Below, piece by piece: positions 1-7,291 of a DNA stretch of 22,969 nucleotides. Position 1 is the stretch's first letter, and every line of letters begins with the position of its first letter. This DNA is from a virus, in the IMG/VR virus record IMGVR_UViG_3300021352_000013, positions 1-22,969 of that record. One strand, written 5' to 3'. The position numbers and the translations under genes were made by a program. The notes under the pieces are model-generated. The model saw nothing but the letters and a program-made list of their open reading frames with translations. It ran no database searches and was not told the DNA's origin.

Positions 1-810
1 ACCTTTCGACATCCAAATGACCTTTCTAGAAACCTTATCCCATATTTCTAGTACTTCTGCCTTGTTCCATGCCGATGACATTTCTGGATCGTCTAAGCCA
101 TCCTTATTTCGGTTGCTATCATTAACCGTTTGAGGTTGGTAAGTGAGTTCTTTTGCGATATCCTCCCCCCATCGCTCAGTCACCTCATCTTTATTCATAT
201 AAACCCGGAAAGATATCCACGGGAGTTCTGCCCAGTTTCTACCCCAACCCCAAAGCAAGTCCTTCCAATGAAAGTAGTCTACAGAGGCATCTTCAAAGGT
301 TATCTGCTCCTCCATTTGCCCCATTTCATTTTCTTTTTGCTCAGTCTCGACCTCATAGCGTAATCGAGCGCAGCCAAGACCAGGCAGTAATCTATCCTGC
401 AGGCATGACTTTAAAACCTCGTTGTAACGCTCTCCGTCTTGCTGGATATCCAGGTTAAGAAGTCTATCCATCATCTCGCCAGCCACACGAGATATATCGT
501 CATTTGGGTCGGCGTATCGGCGTGAAACATCTACCTTTGGAAGGTTGCCGTATACAATTGATGATAAGGTCTTAGTGTTTGAGTGAAATAAGTTCAATCT
601 AAACGCATGGCCCTCATAGCGCTCACTTGAATCAATATCGCTTCGCTTATCCACGTAACGGTTGTGAATCTTGTTGGCCTCTTTGTGCCATTTACGTCTA
701 GACGACTCTGAAGCACTTATTTCTTCGCTCCAGTACTTATACTGACCCCGCGGGGTGGCCTCAAAATCTTCCCTCGAATCAATTGATCCTGACGTTACGC
801 CGTTTTCCAC
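1..810 (-). CDS. Phage portal protein, N-terminal 270 residues (partial)
   Basis: Reading the minus strand from a GTG at 810 gives an open frame of 270 codons with no stop that leaves the window at position 1. The GTG lies 2 bases past the terL stop and has a GGAG 6 bases upstream (817-820) inside the end of terL, so the two genes are translationally linked. The protein is charged at its N-terminus (EEISASESSRRKWHKEANKI), then has a region rich in Trp, Asp and Tyr (VDYFHWKDLLWGWGRNWAELPW) typical of portal proteins of podovirus-like phages. Portals form the dodecameric DNA channel at one capsid vertex and bind the terminase. Position directly after terL is the classic portal place. The C-terminal part is outside the window. 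The family call rests on the residue pattern and gene order. Confidence 0.8.
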   Translation of the reverse strand, partial: MENGVTSGSIDSREDFEATPRGQYKYWSEEISASESSRRKWHKEANKIHNRYVDKRSDIDSSERYEGHAFRLNLFHSNTKTLSSIVYGNLPKVDVSRRYADPNDDISRVAGEMMDRLLNLDIQQDGERYNEVLKSCLQDRLLPGLGCARLRYEVETEQKENEMGQMEEQITFEDASVDYFHWKDLLWGWGRNWAELPWISFRVYMNKDEVTERWGEDIAKELTYQPQTVNDSNRNKDGLDDPEMSSAWNKAEVLEIWDKVSRKVIWMSKG

Positions 811-812
811 AG

Positions 813-2171
813 TTATCTCCTCTGCTTTGCAAGTAGGTGTTCACGATCAGCAAATAACTCGTTGAGAGTCTGGTGATGCGTTGCATTGATTGGATTATCG
901 TCTCTCTGAAGAGGTTTTACAAATTTAACGTCATCTCTGCAAACTAAGCACAGGTATCTAAAGGCGTCAGCCCCGTCACTAGCCCAATCATGGTGGGGAG
1001 TGTCGTGAAAGCTTTTCGTGTTCTCGTTGAACTGCCTTCTGTAGGCTCTAAGCGATTCAACTCCTGGTCCGCACTTATCTTTTGATGAGTCCACTCGCAT
1101 TTTTGGAAGCATTTTACGGACTGCATCAATTCCATGCTGGACACCGAGTTTCGGGGTGAGTCTACAGGGAAACCCTGCGTCAAGCAGTTGCTCAATCGTG
1201 CTTCGCTCTGTTGCGAGAGTTTTTGCGACAGCATCATGAGGTAGCCAGACTTCTTCGTAGGAGTATCCAGAGGTATTGAGTGCGTCAATGTAATGCTGAA
1301 GTCCCTCACCTTGGGCTTCGTAATAGTTGATGATATTGATTCCTGCTGGTGTTTCTTGGAAGAACCACATGGCAGTATTGTCGTTTCGGCCAAGGTCACA
1401 GGCCACTTTGACACCGATAAATGGATCATGCTGTACAACTCCAGGGGAAATAAGGCCACTTGCCTCTAGCTTTTGAATGAGTGAAGCGTAGTACCTTCCA
1501 GCAATAGCCGCATTAAAGTTACACTCCATTTCCTGGTCATACGACGCCTCTTCCATGATACCTTTCATGTCCTGAATCTCTTCAGGTGGCAAAATACCCG
1601 ACTCAGAAGCCTTTAGGACTAGGGTAAACCATCGGTCCCTTACCTTGGGATCATTTACAGCCGCATCGTATATGTCGTAAAAATGATTCTTGCCTTTTGG
1701 TGTGCCAATCATCAACACCCAGCCTTTTCGGTCAGCAATACAAGGTCTGATTACTTGCCCCCATAGAGACGGCCGGCAATCGCCGTATTCGTCCAAAACG
1801 CAGCCATCCAAGTATATTCCGCGCATGGTGTCTGGGTTATCTCCACCATAAAGTGATATCCAAGCCCCATTTGGCAGCTCTACAGTGAGAGTTGCTTCCC
1901 TAACCTTAACAGCGAATTTTTCAGTGAAGTCTTTGAGGTATTCCCAGGCTACTTTTTTGGCTTGGGAGTAGAATGGTGCAACGTAAGCGTAACGTGCCTT
2001 ATCCTTTTTGGTGTAGAGAGCACGCAGTATAAGCTCATAGATGGCCGCGACCGTTTTTCCAGCTCGTCTGTGACAGACCATGACGGCGTAACGCTCTTTC
2101 CGTTGATGAAATGGTATAAACTGGTCTCTTGGCTCATAAGTCAGATTTATCTCAGCCAATTGTGCTCCCAT
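813..2171 (-). CDS. terL: Terminase large subunit (packaging ATPase and nuclease)
   Basis: This 452-residue protein pumps phage DNA into the procapsid and cuts the concatemer. The ATPase domain shows a Walker A variant CHRRAGKT (about 33-40), the NG-W-SLYGG strand with MRG (about 101-118), Walker B CVLDEYGD (124-131) and the coupling motif GTPKG (156-160). The nuclease domain shows ACDLGRNDNT (Asp259), LPHDAVAK (Asp313) and the C-terminal HHDWASDGADAFRYL (393-407), the acidic residues expected for an RNase H-like fold. Length is normal for the family. The start overlaps the upstream gene by 20 bases and has only a GAGAG right before it, so translation probably depends on coupling. It is followed at once by the portal gene. 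Confidence 0.96.
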   Translation of the reverse strand: MGAQLAEINLTYEPRDQFIPFHQRKERYAVMVCHRRAGKTVAAIYELILRALYTKKDKARYAYVAPFYSQAKKVAWEYLKDFTEKFAVKVREATLTVELPNGAWISLYGGDNPDTMRGIYLDGCVLDEYGDCRPSLWGQVIRPCIADRKGWVLMIGTPKGKNHFYDIYDAAVNDPKVRDRWFTLVLKASESGILPPEEIQDMKGIMEEASYDQEMECNFNAAIAGRYYASLIQKLEASGLISPGVVQHDPFIGVKVACDLGRNDNTAMWFFQETPAGINIINYYEAQGEGLQHYIDALNTSGYSYEEVWLPHDAVAKTLATERSTIEQLLDAGFPCRLTPKLGVQHGIDAVRKMLPKMRVDSSKDKCGPGVESLRAYRRQFNENTKSFHDTPHHDWASDGADAFRYLCLVCRDDVKFVKPLQRDDNPINATHHQTLNELFADREHLLAKQRR

Positions 2172-2394
2172 CTCTCGTAGTTAATCGACCAACTTGGCCT
2201 TGAGGGCCACTCGTATAAGATCCAAGCAATGGGTACTTTTCTGGGTCAATATCGTCATCAAGGACTATTTCACCAAACGATCTTCCGCAAATGCGACTCT
2301 CAATCTGGTCTTCATGTATTACAAGCCAGTTAGCGTTTAACTCCCTACGAACAAGCATGGCCTTTTTTTTATCTGGCGCAATATATAAGTTCAT
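2152..2394 (-). CDS. Small protein with a Walker B-like strand, unknown function
   Basis: This 80-residue protein starts in an ATGA overlap with the upstream gene, with GGAG 7 bases upstream. It is not recognised as a named family. Residues 33-50 (ESRICGRSFGEIVLDDDI) look like the stretch in P-loop ATPases where an RG-x-x-F-x-x-I segment leads into the Walker B strand and acidic residues. There is no Walker A loop. It sits between TerS and TerL in the packaging operon and overlaps the terL start by 20 bases, so a packaging role is plausible but only inferred. Confidence 0.75.
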   Translation of the reverse strand: MNLYIAPDKKKAMLVRRELNANWLVIHEDQIESRICGRSFGEIVLDDDIDPEKYPLLGSYTSGPQGQVGRLTTRDGSTIG

Positions 2395-2672
2395 TCATAA
2401 CTCCTATCAAAGTATACCGCGTCAAAAGACAGCCATCGTGGAACTTCTTTCGACTTAGAGACCAGTACGACAACCTCAGACCCATTATTCAGGTGGATTT
2501 TGGCAATTCCTTTGGTGGCGTGTTTAACGCTACCCTTCAAGGCTCGACAGGTTTGCCGCCAAATGTCCTCACGCGGTATAGGATCGTTGGTGATGATAGC
2601 ATACCTGCCCTTCTCGCTTACCGCCTTCTCCAAAAGTAGAGGTTGGTGGTTAAATATTTGGGATTCAGACAT
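2391..2672 (-). CDS. Terminase-like ATPase fragment without Walker A
   Basis: This 93-residue protein overlaps the terS end by 8 bases and the next gene by 4, with AAGGGG upstream of the ATG. Residues 58-93 (HLNNGSEVVVLVSK, then RWLSFDAVYFDRSYE) follow the same order as the TerL segment ELPNGAWISLYGG to RGIYLDGCVLDEYGD: an NG-turn strand, an RG/RW step and a hydrophobic strand ending in Asp. The catalytic Glu is replaced by Arg (DR instead of DE) and no P-loop is present, so it should not hydrolyse ATP alone. It may be a non-catalytic partner in packaging or the remnant of a duplicated ATPase. This reading is by eye, from one alignment. Confidence 0.75.
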   Translation of the reverse strand: MSESQIFNHQPLLLEKAVSEKGRYAIITNDPIPREDIWRQTCRALKGSVKHATKGIAKIHLNNGSEVVVLVSKSKEVPRWLSFDAVYFDRSYE

Positions 2673-3150
2673 CTAAAGAGCCCCTTGAGAGAGTATCAAC
2701 AATGTTAATAGTGATATTGCCACCACCATTACCCTTACCCTTGTCTCCATCCATCTTATTAAGCTCAGCAATGGCCTTGGTTGACTCTTTTGGGTCCAAT
2801 TTTTGGTTATCGACGGCAATCTCATACAGTAAATTCTTCCTCACAGCCTCACTTGGCCCCGATTCAACGTCAAGCAGCAGCGCATAATACTGCACGAGCA
2901 TTTGAGCTGGCGCAGTGTCCAGAAACTTGTTAATAGTCCGGTCTGCCTTCTTCATATCCTTGGCAATCTTGGTCTTAGCTTCCTTATTCGCGTACCGGCG
3001 GCAAAACTCCAGCTTCCAAGGCTCCATACCTTCGGCAATAGCTAGTATATCGGCCTGTATGCGCCCTACCCGCTTATTCAACGAGGCGTTCTGAGGGAGA
3101 TACTTATCGTCTTTCTCATCCTGGGTTATTAGTGTTACCGAGTTGGTCAA
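2665..3150 (-). CDS. Terminase small subunit candidate
   Basis: This 161-residue protein begins at a TTG that overlaps the stop of the upstream gene (TTGA), with GAGGAG about 8 bases before it. Residues 50-75 (FCRRYANKEAKTKIAKDMKK and on) form a helix-turn-helix-like DNA-binding segment, the central part is helical, and the tail has a Lys/Gly-rich linker (KGKGNGGG) before a strand ITINIVD. This is the usual build of small terminase subunits, which recognise the packaging site and regulate TerL. Its place upstream of terL supports the call. No family-specific residue proves it. Confidence 0.72.
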   Translation of the reverse strand: MTNSVTLITQDEKDDKYLPQNASLNKRVGRIQADILAIAEGMEPWKLEFCRRYANKEAKTKIAKDMKKADRTINKFLDTAPAQMLVQYYALLLDVESGPSEAVRKNLLYEIAVDNQKLDPKESTKAIAELNKMDGDKGKGNGGGNITINIVDTLSRGSLDV

Positions 3151-4097
3151 GCTACTCTCTCCTCTTTTATATTCAACTTATAATCTCGTCCAGGCTTCAC
3201 CAAGAAGCCCTCCTTCAATAAATCACGCAACATCTGAGCTGCCTTATCCGTACTTCCCACCATACCCTTTACATTCGATACTGTAGGCTTCATACCCTTA
3301 CTTATAGCATTCCTTACCTCGTTCTTACCTGACTTTACCAGAGTTAATTTAGGCTGCGTTTTCTTTTGTACCTTCTTCTTAGCCTTAGTGCCGCGTGGCT
3401 TTGGTTCGGTACGATTGATAGGTGTAGGTTTAATAGACGTACTACTCACATCCTTACCTAGCAAATAGGTACAGAGGCCAATACTGAGTACGAAAGCGAT
3501 TCCGAATACGGTTCGGACAATGAACTGCGAGTCCTCAATCCCGAACTTGGCAAAGATGGCTGTAGCAGGGGAGGGGAGTTCTGATCTAAGGGTGGTAAGC
3601 TCGGTTTCGTAGGTTGCCAGTCGTCCCACTTCTTCAGCTCTTTGATTGCTCCATCGAGTCGTGTGAGTAGTTGTTCTTGATATCTTGTCAGTCCAAGCTG
3701 TGATCGATCTCTTAGCATCCTCAACACTCCTTTCTAGTTGCTCAATGCGATACTGGGTAGGGGAGTTCTTAGCATCACTGGCTATGACGTAGGTGGCACA
3801 CGCCCATACCGATAGCGACAGTAATACGATAGACCAGACTCCTGTGACGACTCGTAACAACCCCGATACTCGAAATACCATGCAGCCAACGTACACGAAA
3901 GCAAAATCAAGTGAAGCGTATAGGCATCCAAGTAAAGATAAACCGAAGACAGTAGAGCTTCCAATCCAGTTTCCCAAAATATAGTTAAAATAGGCCGACA
4001 CCAAAGTACCACCAGCCACCAAAAATAAAGCAAACAGCAAACGAAAGTCAGCTGCGAATTTCACTATAGATAGAGATAGTGACTCTGTTTTTGACAT
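3147..4097 (-). CDS. Four-helix membrane protein with coiled coil and C-terminal winged-helix-like tail
   Basis: This 316-residue protein has hydrophobic spans at about 20-40, 46-75, 83-105 and 190-214, a charged heptad-like region at 112-175 between spans three and four, and a basic tail. Residues 225-250 are Lys/Pro-rich. Residues 255-310 (VRNAISKGMKPTVSNVKGMV, then AAQMLRDLLKEGFLV) resemble a winged helix-turn-helix. With four spans the N- and C-termini would both be cytoplasmic and the coiled coil periplasmic. GGAGG lies 7 bases before the ATG, inside the end of the upstream gene. It lies just upstream of the TerS candidate. A membrane-tethered DNA-binding role is inferred, and no named family is recognised. 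Confidence 0.8.
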   Translation of the reverse strand: MSKTESLSLSIVKFAADFRLLFALFLVAGGTLVSAYFNYILGNWIGSSTVFGLSLLGCLYASLDFAFVYVGCMVFRVSGLLRVVTGVWSIVLLSLSVWACATYVIASDAKNSPTQYRIEQLERSVEDAKRSITAWTDKISRTTTHTTRWSNQRAEEVGRLATYETELTTLRSELPSPATAIFAKFGIEDSQFIVRTVFGIAFVLSIGLCTYLLGKDVSSTSIKPTPINRTEPKPRGTKAKKKVQKKTQPKLTLVKSGKNEVRNAISKGMKPTVSNVKGMVGSTDKAAQMLRDLLKEGFLVKPGRDYKLNIKEERVA

Positions 4098-4099
4098 GT

Positions 4100-4348
4100 C
4101 TAAGCCTCCGCTAGGCTATTTCTCAAGTTTTCGTAGTCAGCTTTGGAAACCTCAATAAGATCAACTTCACTGCGAGACCTCCACTCAGAAGTTACCACAC
4201 CAAAAGGGCTCATATAGGTTACGCCCAACTCTTTACCAGAAGGGCAGTTAGGATGCTCATTAAAAACAAAGCCGGCAGCGTAGTACTCAAGGCCATGCTC
4301 AAGGTTTCCAGCCTTATCCAGGTCAACGAAAAACAAATACTTCTTCAT
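4100..4348 (-). CDS. Small conserved-looking protein, unknown function
   Basis: This 82-residue protein starts MKKYLFFVDLDKAGNLEHGL and is mostly short strands and acidic loops, with no motif that assigns a function. The initiation context GGGAGCTTAGACATG is nearly the same as those of the genes on both sides. It ends 2 bases before the membrane protein gene. A protein with a related opening (MKKYFLSFDLWGD) is encoded at 13960-14151, but the similarity is too short to claim homology. Confidence 0.7.
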   Translation of the reverse strand: MKKYLFFVDLDKAGNLEHGLEYYAAGFVFNEHPNCPSGKELGVTYMSPFGVVTSEWRSRSEVDLIEVSKADYENLRNSLAEA

Positions 4349-4350
4349 GT

Positions 4351-4776
4351 CTAAGCTCCCAGCATTACGACTCGATTAGGGTGAACGTAGTCGATAAACT
4401 TATTAATGTCATGGCTACCATAACCACACTTAGCAGGCTCATCTATATAGAGAATATCCCAGCCATTACTTTTCTTGTCACGACCCATTAATGCTTCAAT
4501 CTTATATTCATGCTTAAATAAACTAGAAACATAAGCTGCCTTCAAGCCTTCCATGTAAATAGGATTCGAATTAAAACCCATCACCACATCATTCTCAGTA
4601 GCATGGTCGATAATGTACTGAGTCTTTCCGGTGCGACGACCAATATTAAGGTGTACAGTCTTTAACTCACGAATGTAATGGGAAGGGTGGAGCAATTTAT
4701 CAAGGTCATTATTCTTTGCTATCTCAATATTCTTATCCTGAGACTTTATGGCTAACTCAATCAGCTCTTCCAACAT
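4351..4776 (-). CDS. Mini P-loop ATPase
   Basis: This 141-residue protein holds a Walker A motif, NIGRRTGKTQYII (about 44-56), and a Walker B strand, WDILYIDEPAKC (about 106-117), then a final strand RVVMLGA that may be the sensor strand. It is little more than one ASCE-type ATPase core, with no nuclease or extra DNA-binding domain. The GRRTGKT loop resembles terminase and phage DNA-translocase P-loops (TerL here has HRRAGKT). The start has GAGAGG followed by TTTAGACATG. It is the first packaging-side gene after a hairpin terminator, so some readthrough from the Lar-like gene promoter is needed unless a promoter was missed. Partner and substrate are unknown. Confidence 0.82.
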   Translation of the reverse strand: MLEELIELAIKSQDKNIEIAKNNDLDKLLHPSHYIRELKTVHLNIGRRTGKTQYIIDHATENDVVMGFNSNPIYMEGLKAAYVSSLFKHEYKIEALMGRDKKSNGWDILYIDEPAKCGYGSHDINKFIDYVHPNRVVMLGA

Positions 4777-4792
4777 GTCTAAACCTCTCAGT

Positions 4793-4811
4793 AAAACCCC
4801 TCCGAAGAGGG
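4793..4811 (-). terminator. Hairpin terminator after the Lar-like gene
   Basis: On the minus strand a CCCTC-TTCG-GAGGG hairpin (4798-4811) with a stable UUCG tetraloop is followed by GTTTT (4793-4797). It lies between the Lar-like gene and the mini ATPase gene. The U-run is short, so it is probably a partial terminator that lets some transcripts go on. Confidence 0.55.
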
Positions 4812-4819
4812 AAATTTAA

Positions 4820-5029
4820 TTACTCAACTAAAGATGGATCATAACCTGGATCTTTAGACCGTACACTATTCCAAGCCTCAGTAGCATTAACCTCAACCTC
4901 ATCATGGGTTTCAGCCTGACACGTAGGGCCAACAGTATTACACGTACCGCAAACCACATGAGCGGCACTTACCTTAACTTTCTTCACTGATACCTTATCA
5001 GAGCCACAACCACACTTAGCTAATTCCAT
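4820..5029 (-). CDS. Lar-like zinc-ribbon protein (restriction alleviation family)
   Basis: The ATG at 5029 is chosen because GAGGAG lies 6 bases upstream; a longer frame from a TTG at 5122 would run through the promoter and operator. The 69-residue product starts MELAKCGCGSDKVSVKK and has CxC, CGTCNTVGP and a final EAWNSV, matching the layout of Lar-family zinc ribbons (CPFCG, then CxxCxxxGP, then AxxAWN). Lar proteins relieve restriction by modulating type I restriction-modification enzymes. One pair of cysteines is CGC rather than CPFC. It is the first gene after an operator-controlled promoter and so is probably expressed early. Function by family only. Confidence 0.68.
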   Translation of the reverse strand: MELAKCGCGSDKVSVKKVKVSAAHVVCGTCNTVGPTCQAETHDEVEVNATEAWNSVRSKDPGYDPSLVE

Positions 5030-5050
5030 AATCATCTCCTCAAAAACCAA

Positions 5051-5079
5051 AGTATACCACCTAGACGGTAGCTGTCCAC
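5051..5079 (-). promoter_or_regulatory. Leftward promoter with operator copy D
   Basis: On the minus strand TGGACA (5073-5078) is followed by a 16-base spacer and TATACT (5051-5056), placing the transcript start about 15 bases before the GAGGAG of the Lar-like gene. The operator CTAGACG-GTAGC-TGTCCAC (5061-5079) covers the -35 and spacer. Its right arm is identical to the arms at 5849, 13912 and 17285. Confidence 0.65.
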
Positions 5080-5129
5080 TACTAAAGGATGGAACGCTAG
5101 GATACGTTGAATAACGTGCCAAGATGTTT

Positions 5130-5800
5130 CACGGGCATTACGCTGAGTGGTTTTATATATCCCCGTGTATTTTGGTACTAAAGCCTCTATATCGCCATAA
5201 TATGGTCAAATACTAACGTGAATCGTACAACAAGTGATCATATCGTGAAACAATTGGATAGGAATAGATGAATAGCGTGCCAAGCAAGGTTGGTATGGCC
5301 TCAAGAGGGTGGGCAGTGGGTGGTATCAGGGGGCGGATTTGACCTGGATAAGGGGGTGGAAGGGAGGAAATTTGGGAGGAAAAAATATATGGGGGGGATG
5401 GGTCTTGTACTTTTGCTTCCATTTTAAAAACACCGGGGGGGTCTAATTCCTCCTCTGCGCCCGGTGATTATGCTCGAGTTGTCGCGCTCGAGTGGGTGTG
5501 CTGATACGGCTGAGCCCCTAGTCTTACGGGGGGTGGCGCCGATGCTGATGATGCGCCGAGTATGTAACGCTGGTTATCGGAAATGCCGATTGAAAAGGGC
5601 TTGCATATTGCTAGGTCCGGTATCAACGCTGTGTGGTGTGGTAGCAGTATGTGCGCTGTATGGCTTGCTGTGCTCTAGTGTATTAGTTCTATAGTGTTAT
5701 GTAGTAGTAGTGTGTAGCTATAGATAAGCCTCTTTTGGGACATCTTTTTTCTACGACTGCGCGGAATGCCTTTATTCATGCGGATCTATGAAAATAATTG
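5130..5800. other. Gene-free G-rich and GT-rich structured region
   Basis: No frame here has both a ribosome binding site and a protein-like sequence. From 5304 to 5441 the plus strand carries many runs of 3 to 7 G (for example GGGTGGGCAGTGGG near 5305), enough for G-quadruplexes. CACCGGG (5431-5437) pairs with CCCGGTG (5460-5466). Further on are two CTCGAG copies in close order (near 5473), a GGCGC/GCGCC hairpin (about 5527-5550), an ATCGG/CCGAT hairpin (about 5576-5590) and a GT-rich tract (5620-5720). It separates the leftward packaging genes from the rightward operon. Origin, packaging site or structured RNA are all possible. Confidence 0.5.
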
Positions 5801-5810
5801 TAGAAAGTTG

Positions 5811-5867
5811 TTGTAAGTGTGGACGCGCTTAGTCTATAGTGTGTGCATGTTGACGGGATATGTCCAC
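5811..5867 (+). promoter_or_regulatory. Rightward promoter with operator copies F and A
   Basis: TTGTAA (5811-5816), an 18-base spacer and TATAGT (5835-5840) form a plausible promoter. Operator A, GTTGACG-GGATA-TGTCCAC, lies at 5849-5867 over the transcript start, and a weaker copy, GTGGACG-CGCTT-AGTCTAT, lies at 5819-5837 inside the promoter. Their centres are 30 bases apart, about three helical turns, which would allow cooperative binding. Confidence 0.6.
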
Positions 5868-5903
5868 GACAGCAAACGAACCAACAACCACAAGGTGATA
5901 CAC

Positions 5904-6080
5904 ATGCTATACGCAACAATGCCGACGCGCTCCATTCAGTCAGAACTACGCACTGCAACAGCCTCTAAAGCTTCTTGTTCTAACTATGACGCTCTTATCG
6001 AGCAATACGCACAAGCTCTTAAGCTTGGCCTGCAATCCTTCTCTTCTGCAGTAGCTTACGTTTTGCGAGGTGCTAAGTAA
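5904..6080 (+). CDS. Small protein opening the rightward operon
   Basis: The ATG at 5904 has AAGGTG 6 bases upstream; an earlier frame start at 5817 would overlap the promoter and operators. The 58-residue product is helical, Ser/Ala-rich (TATASKASCSNYDALIEQYA) and has no recognised motif. Its stop overlaps the next ATG (TAATG), showing coupling. First gene after an operator-controlled promoter, so probably an early takeover or regulatory protein, which is inference. Confidence 0.65.
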   Translation: MLYATMPTRSIQSELRTATASKASCSNYDALIEQYAQALKLGLQSFSSAVAYVLRGAK

Positions 6081-6241
6081 TGAAAGACTATAAATCAATA
6101 AAACCAGCTTATAGCGACTCTAACCCGAAGCTAGACTTTTATCTCAATGGTGAATATAAGTCATCATCAAACTGGTATAAGAACATTAAACACGCTGAGG
6201 CGCACAAACCCCAATACACAATTGTAAGGAGTGCTAAATAA
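6080..6241 (+). CDS. 53-residue protein, unknown function
   Basis: This short frame has TAATG overlaps at both ends, so it is coupled to both neighbours, and CGAGG lies upstream of its ATG. The protein starts MKDYKSIKPAYSDSNPKLDF and is basic, hydrophilic and rich in Tyr, Lys and Asn. It is too short to assign. The double overlap and the strong AAGGAG at its 3' end, which serves the next gene, make it likely to be real. Confidence 0.65.
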   Translation: MKDYKSIKPAYSDSNPKLDFYLNGEYKSSSNWYKNIKHAEAHKPQYTIVRSAK

Positions 6242-7023
6242 TGAAAGGTTTAGTTCTCTACAAAGGCGCAAGCAAACTTAATCCAGCTCAGAACATAGTT
6301 GTGATAATGACCCTAAACAGTGCTAACCGTAAAACCGGAAATATGGCGCAAACTTGGATAATTAATCAAGATGTTTCACCAGTTGAGGCCTTAAAGACAA
6401 AGCAGACCGACGCTATATGTGGTTCTTGTCCACTCCAACAGTCTAACGGTGGCGCGTGTTATGTGAACGTTGGACAAGCTCCCTTAAGCGTTTGGAAGTC
6501 ATGGCGCGCTGGTAAGTACGTTGAAAGCTTGATCGATAATGAGTTCGCTGAGAATGAATTACTAAAAGTATTACTACGACATAAAGCAGTCCGTTTCGGC
6601 GCTTATGGTGATCCAGCTGCAGCACCTACGGCAGTGTGGGCGGTTCTTGCGAAGTGTGCGAAAGGCTATACAGGATATACGCACCAAATAAACCGACCAG
6701 GCGTTGATCGCTCAATAGCTAAGTACTGCATGGTTTCAGTCGCCACCGCTAAACAAACTCAAGAGTTCCACGCACTAGCAAAGTCTGGACAAGATCACGA
6801 AGTGTACAAGGCTCGTACTTTTCGAGTGATTACAGAAGGCGCTCCACTGTTACCTAATGAGATTGTATGCCCATCATCTGAGGGTATCGAGTGTCGCGAC
6901 TGTTTACTTTGTGACGGTAAAGGCGCACAACCTAACATAGTTATTGAGGTGCATGGCAAAGGGTCTAATAAGCACAACGCCAAGTACTCAAACGCCAATC
7001 TGATTGAAGTTGTGGAGGTGTAG
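6241..7023 (+). CDS. Conserved phage protein with Cys clusters (CYVNVGQAP family)
   Basis: The 260-residue protein has AAGGAG before its ATG. It contains ICGSCPLQQSNGGACYVNVG (about 59-78), then QAPLSVWKSW, then VRFGAYGDPAAAPTAVW (about 117-133), TGYTHQINRP, and a C-terminal cluster CRDCLLCDGKG (about 219-229). I recall proteins with this same order of blocks in many phages and some plasmids, annotated only as a domain of unknown function. The cysteines suggest a metal site or iron-sulfur cluster and the conserved GAYGDP loop an active or binding site. No enzyme activity can be named. It is the largest gene of the rightward operon. Confidence 0.85.
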   Translation: MKGLVLYKGASKLNPAQNIVVIMTLNSANRKTGNMAQTWIINQDVSPVEALKTKQTDAICGSCPLQQSNGGACYVNVGQAPLSVWKSWRAGKYVESLIDNEFAENELLKVLLRHKAVRFGAYGDPAAAPTAVWAVLAKCAKGYTGYTHQINRPGVDRSIAKYCMVSVATAKQTQEFHALAKSGQDHEVYKARTFRVITEGAPLLPNEIVCPSSEGIECRDCLLCDGKGAQPNIVIEVHGKGSNKHNAKYSNANLIEVVEV

Positions 7024-7027
7024 AACT

Positions 7028-7279
7028 ATGACAGCACGCGAAAGGGTAGAGGCAAGACAGAAGGCCGCAAGAGAGCAAGCTAGCAAGCCTGCATTAATCT
7101 GGAAGGGTAACAAGTACCGCTCGTTTGAACAGCTTTACAACAACGCTACAAAAGGCCGGACAATGACGGCAAAGCAGTCTGAGTGGTTTTTGTTAGATAA
7201 CTCAGCACCCATTCAACCAACGCACAAACAACGCAAGCAGGGTAGCGATTTTGGCTACTCTGGCAACACACCACTTTAG
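7028..7279 (+). CDS. Basic small protein, unknown function
   Basis: The ATG at 7028 has GGAGG about 10 bases upstream and lies 4 bases past the previous stop. The 83-residue product starts MTARERVEARQKAAREQASK, a strongly charged helix, and continues with WKGNKYRSFEQLYNN and a Lys/Arg tail. Its basic character fits nucleic acid or ribosome binding but no family is recognised. The block GRTMTAKQSEWFLLDNSA may be a small folded unit. Confidence 0.7.
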   Translation: MTARERVEARQKAAREQASKPALIWKGNKYRSFEQLYNNATKGRTMTAKQSEWFLLDNSAPIQPTHKQRKQGSDFGYSGNTPL

Positions 7280-7291
7280 GGGCTTATAGCA

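Noticed and set aside
130-458. Two plus-strand frames over the first 460 bases
   Set aside because: They lie opposite the portal frame, have no ribosome binding site and give composition typical of an antisense shadow.
5213-5422. Minus-strand frame of 69 residues, Pro-rich
   Set aside because: It arises from the G-runs read in reverse, has no ribosome binding site and no protein-like pattern beyond low complexity.
5464-5694. Plus-strand frame of 76 residues
   Set aside because: No ribosome binding site, and it runs through several hairpins and the GT-rich tract; a structured noncoding reading is better.
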